Shown: positions 45,507-54,399, counted from the stretch's first letter. The stretch: 64,000 nucleotides of DNA from Pseudobutyrivibrio sp. 49 (GCF_900100545.1 NZ_FNDP01000004.1:1-64000); one strand, 5' to 3'. Program-made: numbers and translations. The notes: generated by a model not told the origin, from the letters alone.

Positions 45507-46058
45507 TTAATCTTCTTCCTCTACACGGAAAAAATTATTGTACTCTATCTGTGCTTCTGCTAGTTCACCTCTTCCGAAGGCGCAAAGCTTCACATCAATT
45601 GAATAATCTGGGAAGTCTTTATTAAATTTATCATATGCTCGGCAACACTGCTTGGCAGATTCCGCTGCTGGATGTGCTAAATTCCCCCCGAAGATTCCAG
45701 AACTGATAAGTGGAAATGAAATACTGTGATAATCATTTTCCTTGAGTGTAATCAATGAATTGTAGTATGCATCGAATAATTCCTGATAAGCCTTAGGTGT
45801 AACAGAAAAGTTAGGACCTACAGCATGAATTATTGCCTTTGCATTTGTAAGTCTGAAGGATGGTGTGATTACAGCATCTCCATCATTAAGTGGTGTGTCA
45901 ATCTTTTCGCAGGCATCTGTAAGCTCATTCATTCCCGCCTTTGAAAAAATAACTCCACAAATTCCTCCCCCGGCCCATAAGCCTTTGTTTGCAGCATTAA
46001 CTACTGCATCCACCTCCTGCTCTGCACAAGATCCGTGGATTAATTCAATATTGCTCAT
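45507..46058 (-). CDS. Macrodomain protein (ADP-ribose related hydrolase)
   Basis: A 183-residue macrodomain with the ADP-ribose-binding motifs VDAVVNAANKGLWAGGGICG and SFPLISSGIFGGNLAHPA. It probably removes acetyl or ADP-ribose groups (O-acetyl-ADP-ribose deacetylase type). GGGGG lies before the ATG. It is followed by the HD/SDR/surE genes on the same strand. The 105-bp gap upstream holds no gene. Confidence 0.9.
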   Translation of the reverse strand: MSNIELIHGSCAEQEVDAVVNAANKGLWAGGGICGVIFSKAGMNELTDACEKIDTPLNDGDAVITPSFRLTNAKAIIHAVGPNFSVTPKAYQELFDAYYNSLITLKENDYHSISFPLISSGIFGGNLAHPAAESAKQCCRAYDKFNKDFPDYSIDVKLCAFGRGELAEAQIEYNNFFRVEEED

Positions 46059-46163
46059 TTTATTCCCCCATAATACTTAAAAAATTTCTTATACCAAATA
46101 TATTACCACAACTTAATGGTTTAAGTTAATGTCAAACTTTATAAGGTTCCCCTCAAACTTTAT

Positions 46164-47000
46164 TTATACCTTATAAGTCTTCTCTACATACCAATTTGTA
46201 AACGAAATTGTGAACAATGTTAAAAAGCATCCTGCCCAAACATCCGTCGCATAATGTACTCCTAAGAGCATACGTGAAATCATGGTAGAGCCTGTTATAA
46301 ATATTGCAAGAACCCAAAATGCTACATCCCACTTCTTACTTCTAAGTTTTGGAACAAATTTCTTTAAATAAACCAAAATAAAGCTAAGAGCCGATTGCGC
46401 TGCATGACCTGATGGAAATGACGAATCATGTGCAATAGGATGATGTACATACCAATAAGTAAACTGGCTATCAGGGTCTGTCAAAGTGATAAATCGTGGT
46501 CTATTGAAGCCGTACTTGATAATAGTTTGCCCTAAAACAGCTACAAGTGTGGCAACAAGTCCGACCATCATTACTTTTCTGAGCTCTACCACCTGAGCAT
46601 AACTGCATATATATCTATTTGCCCACATTGAGAAACGAATAAAAAGCATGTCTAATATAAAGATTACTCCCAGCTATCTACTATTCAACATACCTACAGA
46701 CAGTAAATTAAAGCCCACAAATACAATCAAAGAAAGCCATCCCAATATGATGGACACTACTCTCTTTTTGGCTACTCTAATAGTAAGAAAATTGCTGATT
46801 GCAAAAAACATTCCTGCCATAGGCGTAGTAAGCAGACCAACTATTTCAAAAAATCTCGCATAGGAACTATCAAATCTGTAAACAGCTTTTGCGATAGGTA
46901 AATCATAGAAAGTAAAAATACTCATTCCCAATACAAAAACTATAATCCATAATGCGGAATTCCACACAACTCTTTTTATACTAGATTTGTTTTCACCCAT
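46164..47000 (-). pseudogene. PAP2 phosphatase gene interrupted by an in-frame amber codon
   Basis: One continuous frame of 279 codons encodes a PAP2-family membrane phosphatase (phosphatidic acid or undecaprenyl-diphosphate phosphatase type), but a TAG at 46674-46676 splits it. The first part (starting ATG 47000, with AAGGTGG upstream) has several membrane segments and ends VGMLNSR; after the stop the frame resumes with LGVIFILDMLFIRF and carries the catalytic motifs KYGFNRPRF, SSFPSGHAAQ and SRMLLGVHYATD. No frame change is needed to join them, so a single base change (for example TGG to TAG) explains the break. The downstream part might still start at the ATG 46649. A sequencing error is possible. 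Confidence 0.8.
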
Positions 47001-47070
47001 GCCATACCACCTTAAATAATCCCCCAACAATCCTTATTATACCTACTATAATTAATATTTACTCACATCA

Positions 47071-47319
47071 TAGGTACACTATTTGCGCATGTGTACCTAC
47101 TAAATCAAACCTATTCCGATTTGATAGGTATATATAAACAAAAACCGTACCCATTAATTAAGATATCATCCTATTCAATAGGTACACATTCACTTGCCCC
47201 ATGCCTACTACATTCCATAATTATCTATTCAGTAGGTACAAATCTACATAAACCATGCCCACTACATCCCATAATCATCTATTCAGTAGGTACACACCTA
47301 CATAAGCCGACATTAAAAT
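47071..47319. repeat. 54-bp degenerate tandem repeats with a TAGGTACA core
   Basis: Units starting at 47171, 47225 and 47279 begin CTATTCARTAGGTACA and are spaced exactly 54 bp, with a more diverged 60-bp unit from 47111. A related inverted pair, TAGGTACAC (47071-47079) and GTGTACCTA (47091-47099), lies just before them. The array fills the space between the broken PAP2 gene (its 5' side) and the end of the hydrolase gene. No gene is credible here. It may be a regulatory repeat or a minisatellite. Confidence 0.7.
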
Positions 47320-48294
47320 CTACTCCCCTATAGCCTCATCATAAAATTCCACGAAATCTTTAAACATTTCCTGATCCAGTCTATTTTCTCCATTTCGACG
47401 GTCTAAATCCTTCTTTGCTGGATCATCATATAAATGATTATGACCTCGGGTCTCAAATTTAACAAAAACGAAATTTGGGTCATCCTTGTGATTCTCATAG
47501 AACACATCATAACTATATTCCATACCAATCACGTCATCATCTGTGCTATGAACTACCATTACATGAGCATCTGAAGCAGCAAAGCCATCCAATGCAGTAT
47601 TTCTCGCATATTTTCCGTAATGAATCAACTCATGGAGCTTGATAAATGGCATCATGTAATCGATAACCTCGCCAGCTGTTCGTCTACCAAAGGATTCGAA
47701 CATATCCGAAGATTTATTAAAGCCAGCGCATTCAATAACAGCCTTCACCTCTGGATGATATGTCAAGACATTGCAGGAACTATATCCACCCCAGCTGTGT
47801 CCCCAAAGCACTATTGGAAGATCAGGTATTTCCTCATTATCTTCAACAAAAGAAATGGCATGCTCTAAATCCACTACACCCTGTGGAGCTGCTCCTATTC
47901 CATCTCCCTCGCTTTTATCACAGCCTGTTGCATCATACGCAAATACGTAGTAACCATTTTGAGCAAAATAATTTGCAACATCCATATAAGAATTATGACC
48001 ACCGCCATAACCATGTGCGATTATAACAATTCCTCGTTGTTCATCACCTGCAGAATATAAATAACCAGCTAGCTTCTGCCCCTTGTTAGATGTGAAGGAA
48101 TACTCTTTACAGCTGAGCCCATCATAATTTTCCACATGTAGCATGTTTTCCTCTTTTGTATCGCAGCGCACATTAAGATTACTATCATAAACATATGAAC
48201 AGAATACGCCCCAGCCTACAATCACCAGTAAAACCAGCGCCAGCAAAACACCTACAACAATTTTTAAAATCTTCTTTTTCTTAGTCATTCTCAA
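47320..48294 (-). CDS. Membrane-anchored alpha/beta hydrolase
   Basis: A 324-residue serine hydrolase with an N-terminal basic stretch and membrane anchor (about residues 10-33), facing outward. The nucleophile is in GHSWGGYSSC, the acid probably in VHSTDDDVIG and the His in RGHNHLYDD. It may cleave esters or peptides at the cell surface. TTG 48294 lies 8 nt after GGGAG; ATG 48288 is the alternative. Upstream is a direct-repeat regulator box shared with the lipoprotein gene at 51894-52823. Confidence 0.82.
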   Translation of the reverse strand: MRMTKKKKILKIVVGVLLALVLLVIVGWGVFCSYVYDSNLNVRCDTKEENMLHVENYDGLSCKEYSFTSNKGQKLAGYLYSAGDEQRGIVIIAHGYGGGHNSYMDVANYFAQNGYYVFAYDATGCDKSEGDGIGAAPQGVVDLEHAISFVEDNEEIPDLPIVLWGHSWGGYSSCNVLTYHPEVKAVIECAGFNKSSDMFESFGRRTAGEVIDYMMPFIKLHELIHYGKYARNTALDGFAASDAHVMVVHSTDDDVIGMEYSYDVFYENHKDDPNFVFVKFETRGHNHLYDDPAKKDLDRRNGENRLDQEMFKDFVEFYDEAIGE

Positions 48295-48317
48295 AACACT
48301 ATCTCCCTTAATTTTGT

Positions 48318-48346
48318 TTTATAAATATTCTAACAAAAAACCCCTT
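48318..48346 (-). promoter_or_regulatory. Putative activator-dependent promoter of the hydrolase gene
   Basis: TATAAA (48318-48323) on the minus strand has a 17-nt spacer to AAGGGG (48341-48346), a poor -35. The direct-repeat box at 48348-48364 abuts it. Confidence 0.4.
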
Positions 48347-48347
48347 A

Positions 48348-48364
48348 TCACACTACTGTCACAC
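48348..48364 (-). promoter_or_regulatory. Direct-repeat regulator box (TCACAC-N5-TCACAC)
   Basis: Two TCACAC hexamers with an 11-bp period, the geometry of OmpR/PhoB-family binding sites, sit one base from the predicted -35 of the hydrolase gene. The 18-nt stretch ATCACACTACTGTCACAC matches the one at 52902-52919 at 17 positions. Confidence 0.55.
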
Positions 48365-48373
48365 TTAATATCA

Positions 48374-48405
48374 CATAAAAAAACGGGACCCGAAAGTCCC
48401 GTTAA
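48374..48405 (-). terminator. Terminator after the methionine synthase gene
   Basis: AACGGGAC (48382-48389) pairs perfectly with GTCCCGTT (48396-48403), and seven T follow on the minus strand. It lies 10 nt past the stop codon. Confidence 0.9.
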
Positions 48406-48412
48406 TTCTCTA

Positions 48413-50851
48413 CTAGCCCACTAGTTCACGAACAAGCTTTACACAACCTGCCGCATCCTCGGAATAACCATCTGCACCAATTTCATCCTTGAAAGATTCT
48501 GTAATGCAGGCGCCTCCGATGATAATCTTAGACTGACAGCCTTTATTTTTAGCTTCGATAACAACATCTGCCATCTTCATCATTGTTGTAGTCATCAGTG
48601 CTGAAAGTCCTATAATTTCAGCATTCAGCTCCATTGCCTTATCTACAATATCAGTAGCAGGAATATCCTTGCCCATATCAATTACGTTGTATCCGTAATT
48701 CTTAAGCATAAGGGCGCAAAGATTCTTTCCTATGTCATGAATGTCTCCCTCTACTGTCGCGATAACTACAGTAGCCTTTGGCTCGCCAGATGCACTTGCA
48801 AGAAGTGGCTCGATTAATTTCATTCCAGTCTCCATTGCATTAGCTCCAGCAATAAGCTGAGGAAGGAAATATTTCTTCTTATCATAGAGCTCACCTACCA
48901 CATTGATACCCTTTATAAGATGCTCCTCGATAATAACCTGTGGATCAACTCCGTCAGCAATGGCTTTGTTTACTTCTTCAACAATCTGTTCTTTTTTACC
49001 TTTAACAACGCACTGGGCGATAACGGATAAGCCCTCGCAGGCTGATGCAACAGTAAGTCCACCTCCTGCACTAGCACCGGTACCACCAGCAGGTGCTGCC
49101 GCTGCAGCCTTTGCTTCCACAACTGGAAGAGCAGAATATTTCTCTAAAGCTCCTGGCTTATTCATCAAAGTATCTGCTGCCGCTGCGCAATACATCAGCA
49201 TTTCCTGATTCGGATTTGCGATAGCCATGGTAAGTCCACGACTGACAGCGATAGTAAGATAAGTCGTATTTACGAATTGACGATTAGGCATACCAAAGGA
49301 AATATTCGAAAGACCACATACAGTTGGAAGTCCTAATTCGTATTTACAATAATCAATTGTTTCAAAACACTGTAAGCCTGCTGTTCCTTCAGCACCAACT
49401 GTCTGAACCAACACATCTACCACAGCATCTTCCTTCTTAAGTCCAAGCTCCACGGCCTTATTTAAAACTGTATTGATATGCTGCTTTTTCTCATCCATAT
49501 CTTTTGGAAGACCAGCGCCAGAAAGAGGAAGCGTGATAAACATTGCTCCGTACTTCTTTGCAAGCTTCAGCATTGGTTCCATCTTCTCCTGTTCTGCAGA
49601 GATGGAATTAATAAGGGCGCGACCTGGATATATACGAAGTGCTGCCTCCATAACGTCCACGTGGCTGGTATCAATACAGAGAGGCAAATCAACGGATGAA
49701 GTAACCTCATAGATACTATCAAGCATCATCTGTTTTTCATCGATACCGTTCATACCCATATTTACATCAAGGATATTTGCGCCGCGTTCCTCCTGCTCTC
49801 TGGCAAAATCCACTACCATAGAAAGTGAGCCATTGCGCAAGCTTTCCTGGAATTTTTTCTTTCCTGTTGGATTGATTCGCTCACCGATTAACATAAATGG
49901 ACCATCCAAATCAATCCATGTATTCATACGCTCTGAGGTAACCACACGAAGCGACTTATCAACAACCTTATGTGGTGCCTTATCCTTAAGACGTGAAACC
50001 AACTCTCGAATATGCTCCGGAGTAGAACCACAGCAACCACCAAAAAGTGAGGCTCCAGCTTCGTATAATTTCTCACAGGCATCAGTAAATTCTACTGGTC
50101 CCATTTTATAAACTGTCTTTCCATTTTCAAGTTCGGGAAGACCAGCATTAGGCTTACACATAATTGGAACTGTAGCAACTGGTGCAATCTGCTGCACCAA
50201 CTCCAGCATAGCATCAGGACCAGTACTGCAATTCATTCCAATACAGTCAACTCCCATAGACTGAAGCACGATTGTAGCTGTATCGGGTGATGTTCCATAA
50301 AGTGTCTTTCCATCTGGATTATAGGTAAGTGAAACGATAATTGGTAAATCACAGGTCTCTTTAATGGCAAGAACTGCTGCACGGCACTCCTGAAGACTCA
50401 TCATAGTCTCAACAACAAATAAATCCACGCCTTCTTCCAAAATGGCACGAACCTGTTCCTTGTAGCAATCCACTAAATCCTCAAACATTAAATCTCCAAG
50501 AGGATAAAGCTGTTTACCTGTCATTGAAATATCAGCCGCCACAAACTTTCCTTCAGGACAAATTTCACGGGTAAGTCTCACCAGATTACGGTTGATATTA
50601 ACCAAATCCTCTGCCATACCGTACTCATCAAGCTTAATTCTTGTACCTGTAAAGGTAGGTGCAAGCACGATATCTGAGCCTGCATCATAATATGCCTTCT
50701 GTACCTCCTGAATAGCCCATGGATTATCAAGAATCCATTTTTCTGGACATACACCAGCTGCCATTCCTCTCTTCTGAAGCTCAGTACCTGTGGCACCATC
50801 AATAAACACTGTTCTCGTTTCAAGTAACTGTCTAAATTCGTTTCTAGTCAT
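48413..50851 (-). CDS. metH: Cobalamin-dependent methionine synthase without activation domain
   Basis: An 812-residue enzyme that transfers a methyl group from methyltetrahydrofolate to homocysteine. Domains in order: homocysteine-binding barrel (about 1-290, zinc cysteines in GMNCSTGP and GGCCGSTPEH), folate/pterin-binding barrel (about 305-570, GERINPTGKKKF), cap helices (about 605-690) and the B12 domain with DIHDIGKN (about 690-812). The C-terminal SAM-dependent reactivation domain of long MetH is missing, as in many Clostridia. ATG 50851 has GAGGAG 8 nt upstream; an ATG at 50857 that overlaps the LysR stop is too close to it. A glycine/alanine-rich linker (AAAAPAGGTGASAGGG) precedes the cap. 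Confidence 0.93.
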   Translation of the reverse strand: MTRNEFRQLLETRTVFIDGATGTELQKRGMAAGVCPEKWILDNPWAIQEVQKAYYDAGSDIVLAPTFTGTRIKLDEYGMAEDLVNINRNLVRLTREICPEGKFVAADISMTGKQLYPLGDLMFEDLVDCYKEQVRAILEEGVDLFVVETMMSLQECRAAVLAIKETCDLPIIVSLTYNPDGKTLYGTSPDTATIVLQSMGVDCIGMNCSTGPDAMLELVQQIAPVATVPIMCKPNAGLPELENGKTVYKMGPVEFTDACEKLYEAGASLFGGCCGSTPEHIRELVSRLKDKAPHKVVDKSLRVVTSERMNTWIDLDGPFMLIGERINPTGKKKFQESLRNGSLSMVVDFAREQEERGANILDVNMGMNGIDEKQMMLDSIYEVTSSVDLPLCIDTSHVDVMEAALRIYPGRALINSISAEQEKMEPMLKLAKKYGAMFITLPLSGAGLPKDMDEKKQHINTVLNKAVELGLKKEDAVVDVLVQTVGAEGTAGLQCFETIDYCKYELGLPTVCGLSNISFGMPNRQFVNTTYLTIAVSRGLTMAIANPNQEMLMYCAAAADTLMNKPGALEKYSALPVVEAKAAAAAPAGGTGASAGGGLTVASACEGLSVIAQCVVKGKKEQIVEEVNKAIADGVDPQVIIEEHLIKGINVVGELYDKKKYFLPQLIAGANAMETGMKLIEPLLASASGEPKATVVIATVEGDIHDIGKNLCALMLKNYGYNVIDMGKDIPATDIVDKAMELNAEIIGLSALMTTTMMKMADVVIEAKNKGCQSKIIIGGACITESFKDEIGADGYSEDAAGCVKLVRELVG

Positions 50852-50856
50852 TAACA

Positions 50857-51759
50857 TTACTCCTCAATTGCATGTCTTACATAATCCAAAAACTCTACGG
50901 CCACTGGGCCAGGTGTGTATTCCTTATTAATTAAATATCCAAACTCAATCTGTCCTCCCTCATTGAACAGCTCAATGCCTGGAATATACTCACTCTCATA
51001 ATTTATGAAAGACTCAGCACTAAGATTTGCCAGATGATTCTTCTCTAACATATTGTGCATAACATAATCACTATTCGTAATTACGGATATGTCCTTACTT
51101 ATATCGATATCATCCCCATCAGCTGTCTGCCATTTACCATATCGAAGATATGCATCATTCTCAGACTGGATAAACTTAAGTCCGCTAAGCACCTTTGAGT
51201 GCTTTTTCCTTGCATAGGCCTTGTCTTCTGGTTCGAAATAAACCATACCATTCATGGTCTTCAAGGTAACAAATCGCAAATTATACTTCTTTATCAAATA
51301 TTCCACCTGAGACTTTGAATCCGGAAATACGTAGATAAAGCTAAGCTCATCATCGGAAAGACGAACTCTCTCGATAAGAGACTGTGTACTGTCTGCGTGT
51401 ATATAGAAGCACAAATCATCCTTTTTATGCTGTTCATAAAACTCAGAAAAACAATTTGAAAGCCATGAACTATGATTCATTCCAATTCTAACCACATTCT
51501 TCTGAGCATTGGCACTTTCTGATTCGAGTCTGTCAAAATCCATAACGAGATGACTGGCCTTCTGATAAAAAGCTCTGCCCTTTTCAGTAAGAACAATTCC
51601 CTTACTTACTCTCTTAAACAATGGGTATTCCAACTCCTTCTCCAAAGAAAGAATAACCTTGCTAACGCTTGATTGCGTTGTAAACAAAATCTTTGCCGCC
51701 TCACTAAATGAACCCACATCAGCAGACACAACAAAGTATTTTAGCTGTTTGATTTCCAT
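50857..51759 (-). CDS. LysR-family transcription regulator
   Basis: A 300-residue regulator with an N-terminal winged helix (FSEAAKILFTTQSSVSKVILSLE, within residues 18-42) and a C-terminal ligand domain. It lies immediately upstream of, and in the same direction as, the methionine synthase gene, touching its start, so it may be co-transcribed and control methionine or one-carbon genes (inference). Confidence 0.88.
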   Translation of the reverse strand: MEIKQLKYFVVSADVGSFSEAAKILFTTQSSVSKVILSLEKELEYPLFKRVSKGIVLTEKGRAFYQKASHLVMDFDRLESESANAQKNVVRIGMNHSSWLSNCFSEFYEQHKKDDLCFYIHADSTQSLIERVRLSDDELSFIYVFPDSKSQVEYLIKKYNLRFVTLKTMNGMVYFEPEDKAYARKKHSKVLSGLKFIQSENDAYLRYGKWQTADGDDIDISKDISVITNSDYVMHNMLEKNHLANLSAESFINYESEYIPGIELFNEGGQIEFGYLINKEYTPGPVAVEFLDYVRHAIEE

Positions 51760-51825
51760 TATTTATCCCTCACCCTAAAGATATGTATTCTCTACTGGAA
51801 TACCTATCACTTTACTATGCTAAAG

Positions 51826-51854
51826 AGTATACCATAAGAAAAGGAGCAGTCCAA
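51826..51854 (-). promoter_or_regulatory. Putative promoter of the LysR-metH unit
   Basis: TTGGAC (51849-51854) and TATACT (51826-51831) on the minus strand have a 17-nt spacer. The -35 lies inside the terminator hairpin of the preceding lipoprotein gene. Confidence 0.55.
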
Positions 51855-51867
51855 TAAGAACTGCTCC
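51843..51867 (-). terminator. Terminator after the lipoprotein gene
   Basis: GGAGCAGT (51843-51850) pairs with ACTGCTCC (51860-51867) and is followed by TTTTCTTATGG on the minus strand. The T-run is short but the position, 27 nt past the stop, fits. Confidence 0.7.
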
Positions 51868-51893
51868 AAAACATTCAAAGTTAATAACATTAA

Positions 51894-52823
51894 TTATTTC
51901 TGATCAAACTCAATTGAATCAATAATTGCTGAAAGTGCATCAGATACTGGAATATCAATTGCATCATCACCACTATTAGTTACTGTAAACTCAAAGGTTA
52001 ATGCTCCATCCATGTAATCTCTGCCAAGTGCTGAACAATGAAGTCCAGAATTAGAATCATCACTAACTGGCATAGCAGCATAGTAGCTGGTTACATCCTC
52101 TGTTCCAGGAAAGATACTCTCACTGTAATTTGTATCGCTTCCCCAAGCATCACCAATTGCCTTTATTGCTTCCTTACCCTTATTATCAACTGTATAAGTA
52201 GCTGTAATCATGCATGTTCCAGCACAGTCTCCTGTATATACGAAGGTTGTTATTGGGCCAGCCTGATTTACCTGAATAACATCTGGGTTATACTTTACCT
52301 GCCAACCATTTGCATCAGTGTATACAAAGTCATCACCATTCTTACCATTTACGTAATTAACAGCGTTGAAGGTATCAGCATCTGCATCCTCAACTTGCTC
52401 AAATACAAGCTCGAGGCCATCAGAAAATGATCCGACAACTTTGCCATCTTTAAATTCCTTAACTGTAAATACATCATCGATTGGATCTACGCTTCCAATA
52501 TGGAAGGTTACATCATCGTAGCCAACTTCGTATTCAAAATACATCTGTGTTCCTGTAACACCATCATCAATGCTTCCTGAACCATCCCCATAGAATACAT
52601 AGAAATATGTCTTATCAGGATTCTCAGCCTCAGCAGCATAATTTACATATACACCCTTTGTGAAATATGTAACTGCTGACATTGCAACTTCTTCATCATC
52701 AATCTTAGCTGACTTGAAAGTGTCAACATATGCTGACTGTCCACAGCCAACCATGCCCATTACCATTGTAAGAGCCATTCCAAGTGTAACTGCTTTTTTC
52801 ATTACTGGATTAAACTTTGTCAT
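51894..52823 (-). CDS. Hypothetical secreted lipoprotein
   Basis: A 309-residue protein with a signal peptide ending in the lipobox VGCGQSA (MVMGMVGC), then an acidic, Tyr- and Asp-rich beta-type mature part. I do not recognise the family. A central part (about residues 95-145) looks like a small lipocalin-like or DUF barrel, and the remainder resembles a ligand-binding beta sandwich, but these are impressions only. GGAG precedes the ATG. Its promoter has an OmpR-type direct-repeat box upstream, so it is probably an induced surface protein. Confidence 0.75.
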   Translation of the reverse strand: MTKFNPVMKKAVTLGMALTMVMGMVGCGQSAYVDTFKSAKIDDEEVAMSAVTYFTKGVYVNYAAEAENPDKTYFYVFYGDGSGSIDDGVTGTQMYFEYEVGYDDVTFHIGSVDPIDDVFTVKEFKDGKVVGSFSDGLELVFEQVEDADADTFNAVNYVNGKNGDDFVYTDANGWQVKYNPDVIQVNQAGPITTFVYTGDCAGTCMITATYTVDNKGKEAIKAIGDAWGSDTNYSESIFPGTEDVTSYYAAMPVSDDSNSGLHCSALGRDYMDGALTFEFTVTNSGDDAIDIPVSDALSAIIDSIEFDQK

Positions 52824-52871
52824 CTTTCCTTCTCCTTTAAAATGATTTTTATTCTTTTATTGTTGTTCTCT

Positions 52872-52900
52872 TGTTTACATGCACATACTATCACTTGCAA
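52872..52900 (-). promoter_or_regulatory. Putative promoter of the lipoprotein gene
   Basis: TTGCAA (52895-52900) and TAAACA (52872-52877) on the minus strand are 17 nt apart, 49 nt before the ATG. A direct-repeat box lies just upstream. Confidence 0.5.
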
Positions 52901-52902
52901 TA

Positions 52903-52919
52903 TCACACTAGTGTCACAC
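52903..52919 (-). promoter_or_regulatory. Direct-repeat regulator box (TCACAC-N5-TCACAC)
   Basis: The second copy of the box seen at 48348-48364, with the same 11-bp period and placed two bases upstream of the predicted -35. The centre also forms the palindrome ACACTAGTGT. Confidence 0.55.
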
Positions 52920-52933
52920 ACACAAACGCAACA

Positions 52934-52975
52934 ATAAAAAAAGAGAGAATACGCCTGTGTAGTCGCATTCTCCCT
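52934..52975 (-). terminator. Terminator of signalling cassette 2
   Basis: A 9-bp stem with one G-T pair (52945-52953 with 52964-52972) is followed by TTTTTTT on the minus strand. It lies just past the response-regulator stop at 52990. Confidence 0.82.
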
Positions 52976-52989
52976 TATTATCTACTTTA

Positions 52990-53745
52990 TTATTCTGCTT
53001 CCTGCATAAAGAAGACTTTTATCTTATTTAAAAACTCATCCTTAGGCATGGTCTTTAAAAAATATCCCTGTGGTTTCAAGCCCACCACTGACATTACACT
53101 TTCCTTGCTGTCATTTCCAGTAAGGAAAATTACTGGAATATCCTTTGTCTCTTCCTCTGCCCTTAGCATTTCAAGAACCTGTGGACCATTAGTAACTGGC
53201 ATTTCATAATCCAACAAAATCATGTCTACCTTATTGGAAGCAAGCCACTTTATGGCTCGCATTCCTGAGGTAACCATTGACACCTTGTAATCGTCCACCA
53301 TCCACTCACGAACCAGGCTCATGTAATTTGGATCATCATCCACAATAAGAATCTTTTTCTTTAAGTCACCTGTGGATGCCTGGCTAGCGTACTTATTGAC
53401 CATTGCTATATAGTCATCGTAATCAAGTGGCCTTGGCAAAGTCCCGTAAATCAAGTGACCTGGAAATCCTGCAGCTATCTCCGCTGTATCTACAGGCTCT
53501 CCTATTAAAATTATTTTCTTATTATCATTTTCAAGATTATCAACTAAAAATGTCTTTATATCTTCAGGCAACACCTCATCCTTTTCCATATAAAAAGTGA
53601 CCAAGGATGCGTCTGCCCACTGTGCATGTATCTTGTTTAAATCCATTGTAGTGAAAACAGCTTCTATATTAGCATCTGCCATTTTCTTAAGTAAAACCCT
53701 GATTATAAATGATTCCTTTTCTCCAAGTATCAATATATGTCCCAT
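52990..53745 (-). CDS. Response regulator with a pseudo-receiver and a receiver domain, no output domain
   Basis: A 251-residue paralogue of the regulator at 20777-21541. Residues 1-115 have a receiver-like pattern without a phospho-Asp (FYMEKDE where LLD is expected). Residues from about 125 are a normal receiver: ILIVDDDPNYM, MILLDYEMPVTNGPQV, VIFLTGND and YFLKTMP. No output domain follows. ATG 53745 with GGAGG upstream is preferred to TTG 53757. It is the last gene of cassette 2, 21 nt behind the Hpt gene. Confidence 0.87.
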   Translation of the reverse strand: MGHILILGEKESFIIRVLLKKMADANIEAVFTTMDLNKIHAQWADASLVTFYMEKDEVLPEDIKTFLVDNLENDNKKIILIGEPVDTAEIAAGFPGHLIYGTLPRPLDYDDYIAMVNKYASQASTGDLKKKILIVDDDPNYMSLVREWMVDDYKVSMVTSGMRAIKWLASNKVDMILLDYEMPVTNGPQVLEMLRAEEETKDIPVIFLTGNDSKESVMSVVGLKPQGYFLKTMPKDEFLNKIKVFFMQEAE

Positions 53746-53766
53746 TACACCCTCCAAAAAGGATAT

Positions 53767-54399
53767 TTATACTGCGGCCTTAATACACAAGAGAGTCTCT
53801 AATCCATCCCAGTCATACTGATGCAAAAGACGATTTACCTCATCAACAATGCGCTGATTGCTTTCAGGTAACTGATAGAGACTCAGCTCCTCCAATATCA
53901 TCTCAACAGCATCAATGTCGCAGGTAGGTACAATCTCTCTTAAAGCATCGAAGGCTTCCCCTAGCTCTTCCTTTGAAATCGGCTTCTTAATAGCCTTCCT
54001 TCTCTGCTTCTCCTGAACATATCTATTCAAAATAACCTTATAACTTCTGTATTGATTCAATAAATTATAAACATTCTCGTCTATAACAGCCAGATTTCCA
54101 GACTTACCTGCCGCCTCCAATTCATAGGCAAGCTCTCCTAATTCCTTCGCCCCAATGATTCTGGCTGAGGTCTTTAGTGCATGAACCTTAATAGTAAAAT
54201 ATGGAATATCCCCATTCTTATAGGAATTCTCAATGTCCGCAGATTTAAAATCAATATCCTCATAAAATGAATCCAGGAACTTTTCAAAATCTCTTAAGCT
54301 ACCACAATAGTGCAAGCCATCAGAGATAGATATACCAGCTATCTCAGATAAACCTATAAGTTCCTGTGGAACAGAAATATCAACTAATCCTACGTCCAT
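53767..54399 (-). CDS. Stand-alone Hpt phosphotransfer protein with C-terminal helical module
   Basis: A 210-residue cytoplasmic protein. The Hpt domain (about residues 20-115) has the phospho-His in KVHALKTSARIIGA. The last 60 residues are a helical module (DIDAVEMILEEL...YQLPE) shared with the ends of the hybrid kinases at 21569-24511 and 56867-61078. It probably shuttles phosphate between kinase receivers and the response regulator encoded next. ATG 54399 is chosen for GGAG 5 nt upstream. Confidence 0.87.
   Translation of the reverse strand: MDVGLVDISVPQELIGLSEIAGISISDGLHYCGSLRDFEKFLDSFYEDIDFKSADIENSYKNGDIPYFTIKVHALKTSARIIGAKELGELAYELEAAGKSGNLAVIDENVYNLLNQYRSYKVILNRYVQEKQRRKAIKKPISKEELGEAFDALREIVPTCDIDAVEMILEELSLYQLPESNQRIVDEVNRLLHQYDWDGLETLLCIKAAV

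Noticed and set aside
46674-46676. TAG as pyrrolysine codon
   Set aside because: No downstream insertion element or pyl genes are seen, and PAP2 enzymes are not known to use it; a point mutation is simpler.
47111-47319. Possible CRISPR array
   Set aside because: Units are directly adjacent with degenerate sequence throughout; there are no conserved repeats separated by unique spacers and no cas genes.
47091-47333. Plus-strand reading frame with 18-residue repeats
   Set aside because: It follows from the 54-bp DNA repeats, has no ribosome site and no ATG at its start, and overlaps the end of the hydrolase gene.
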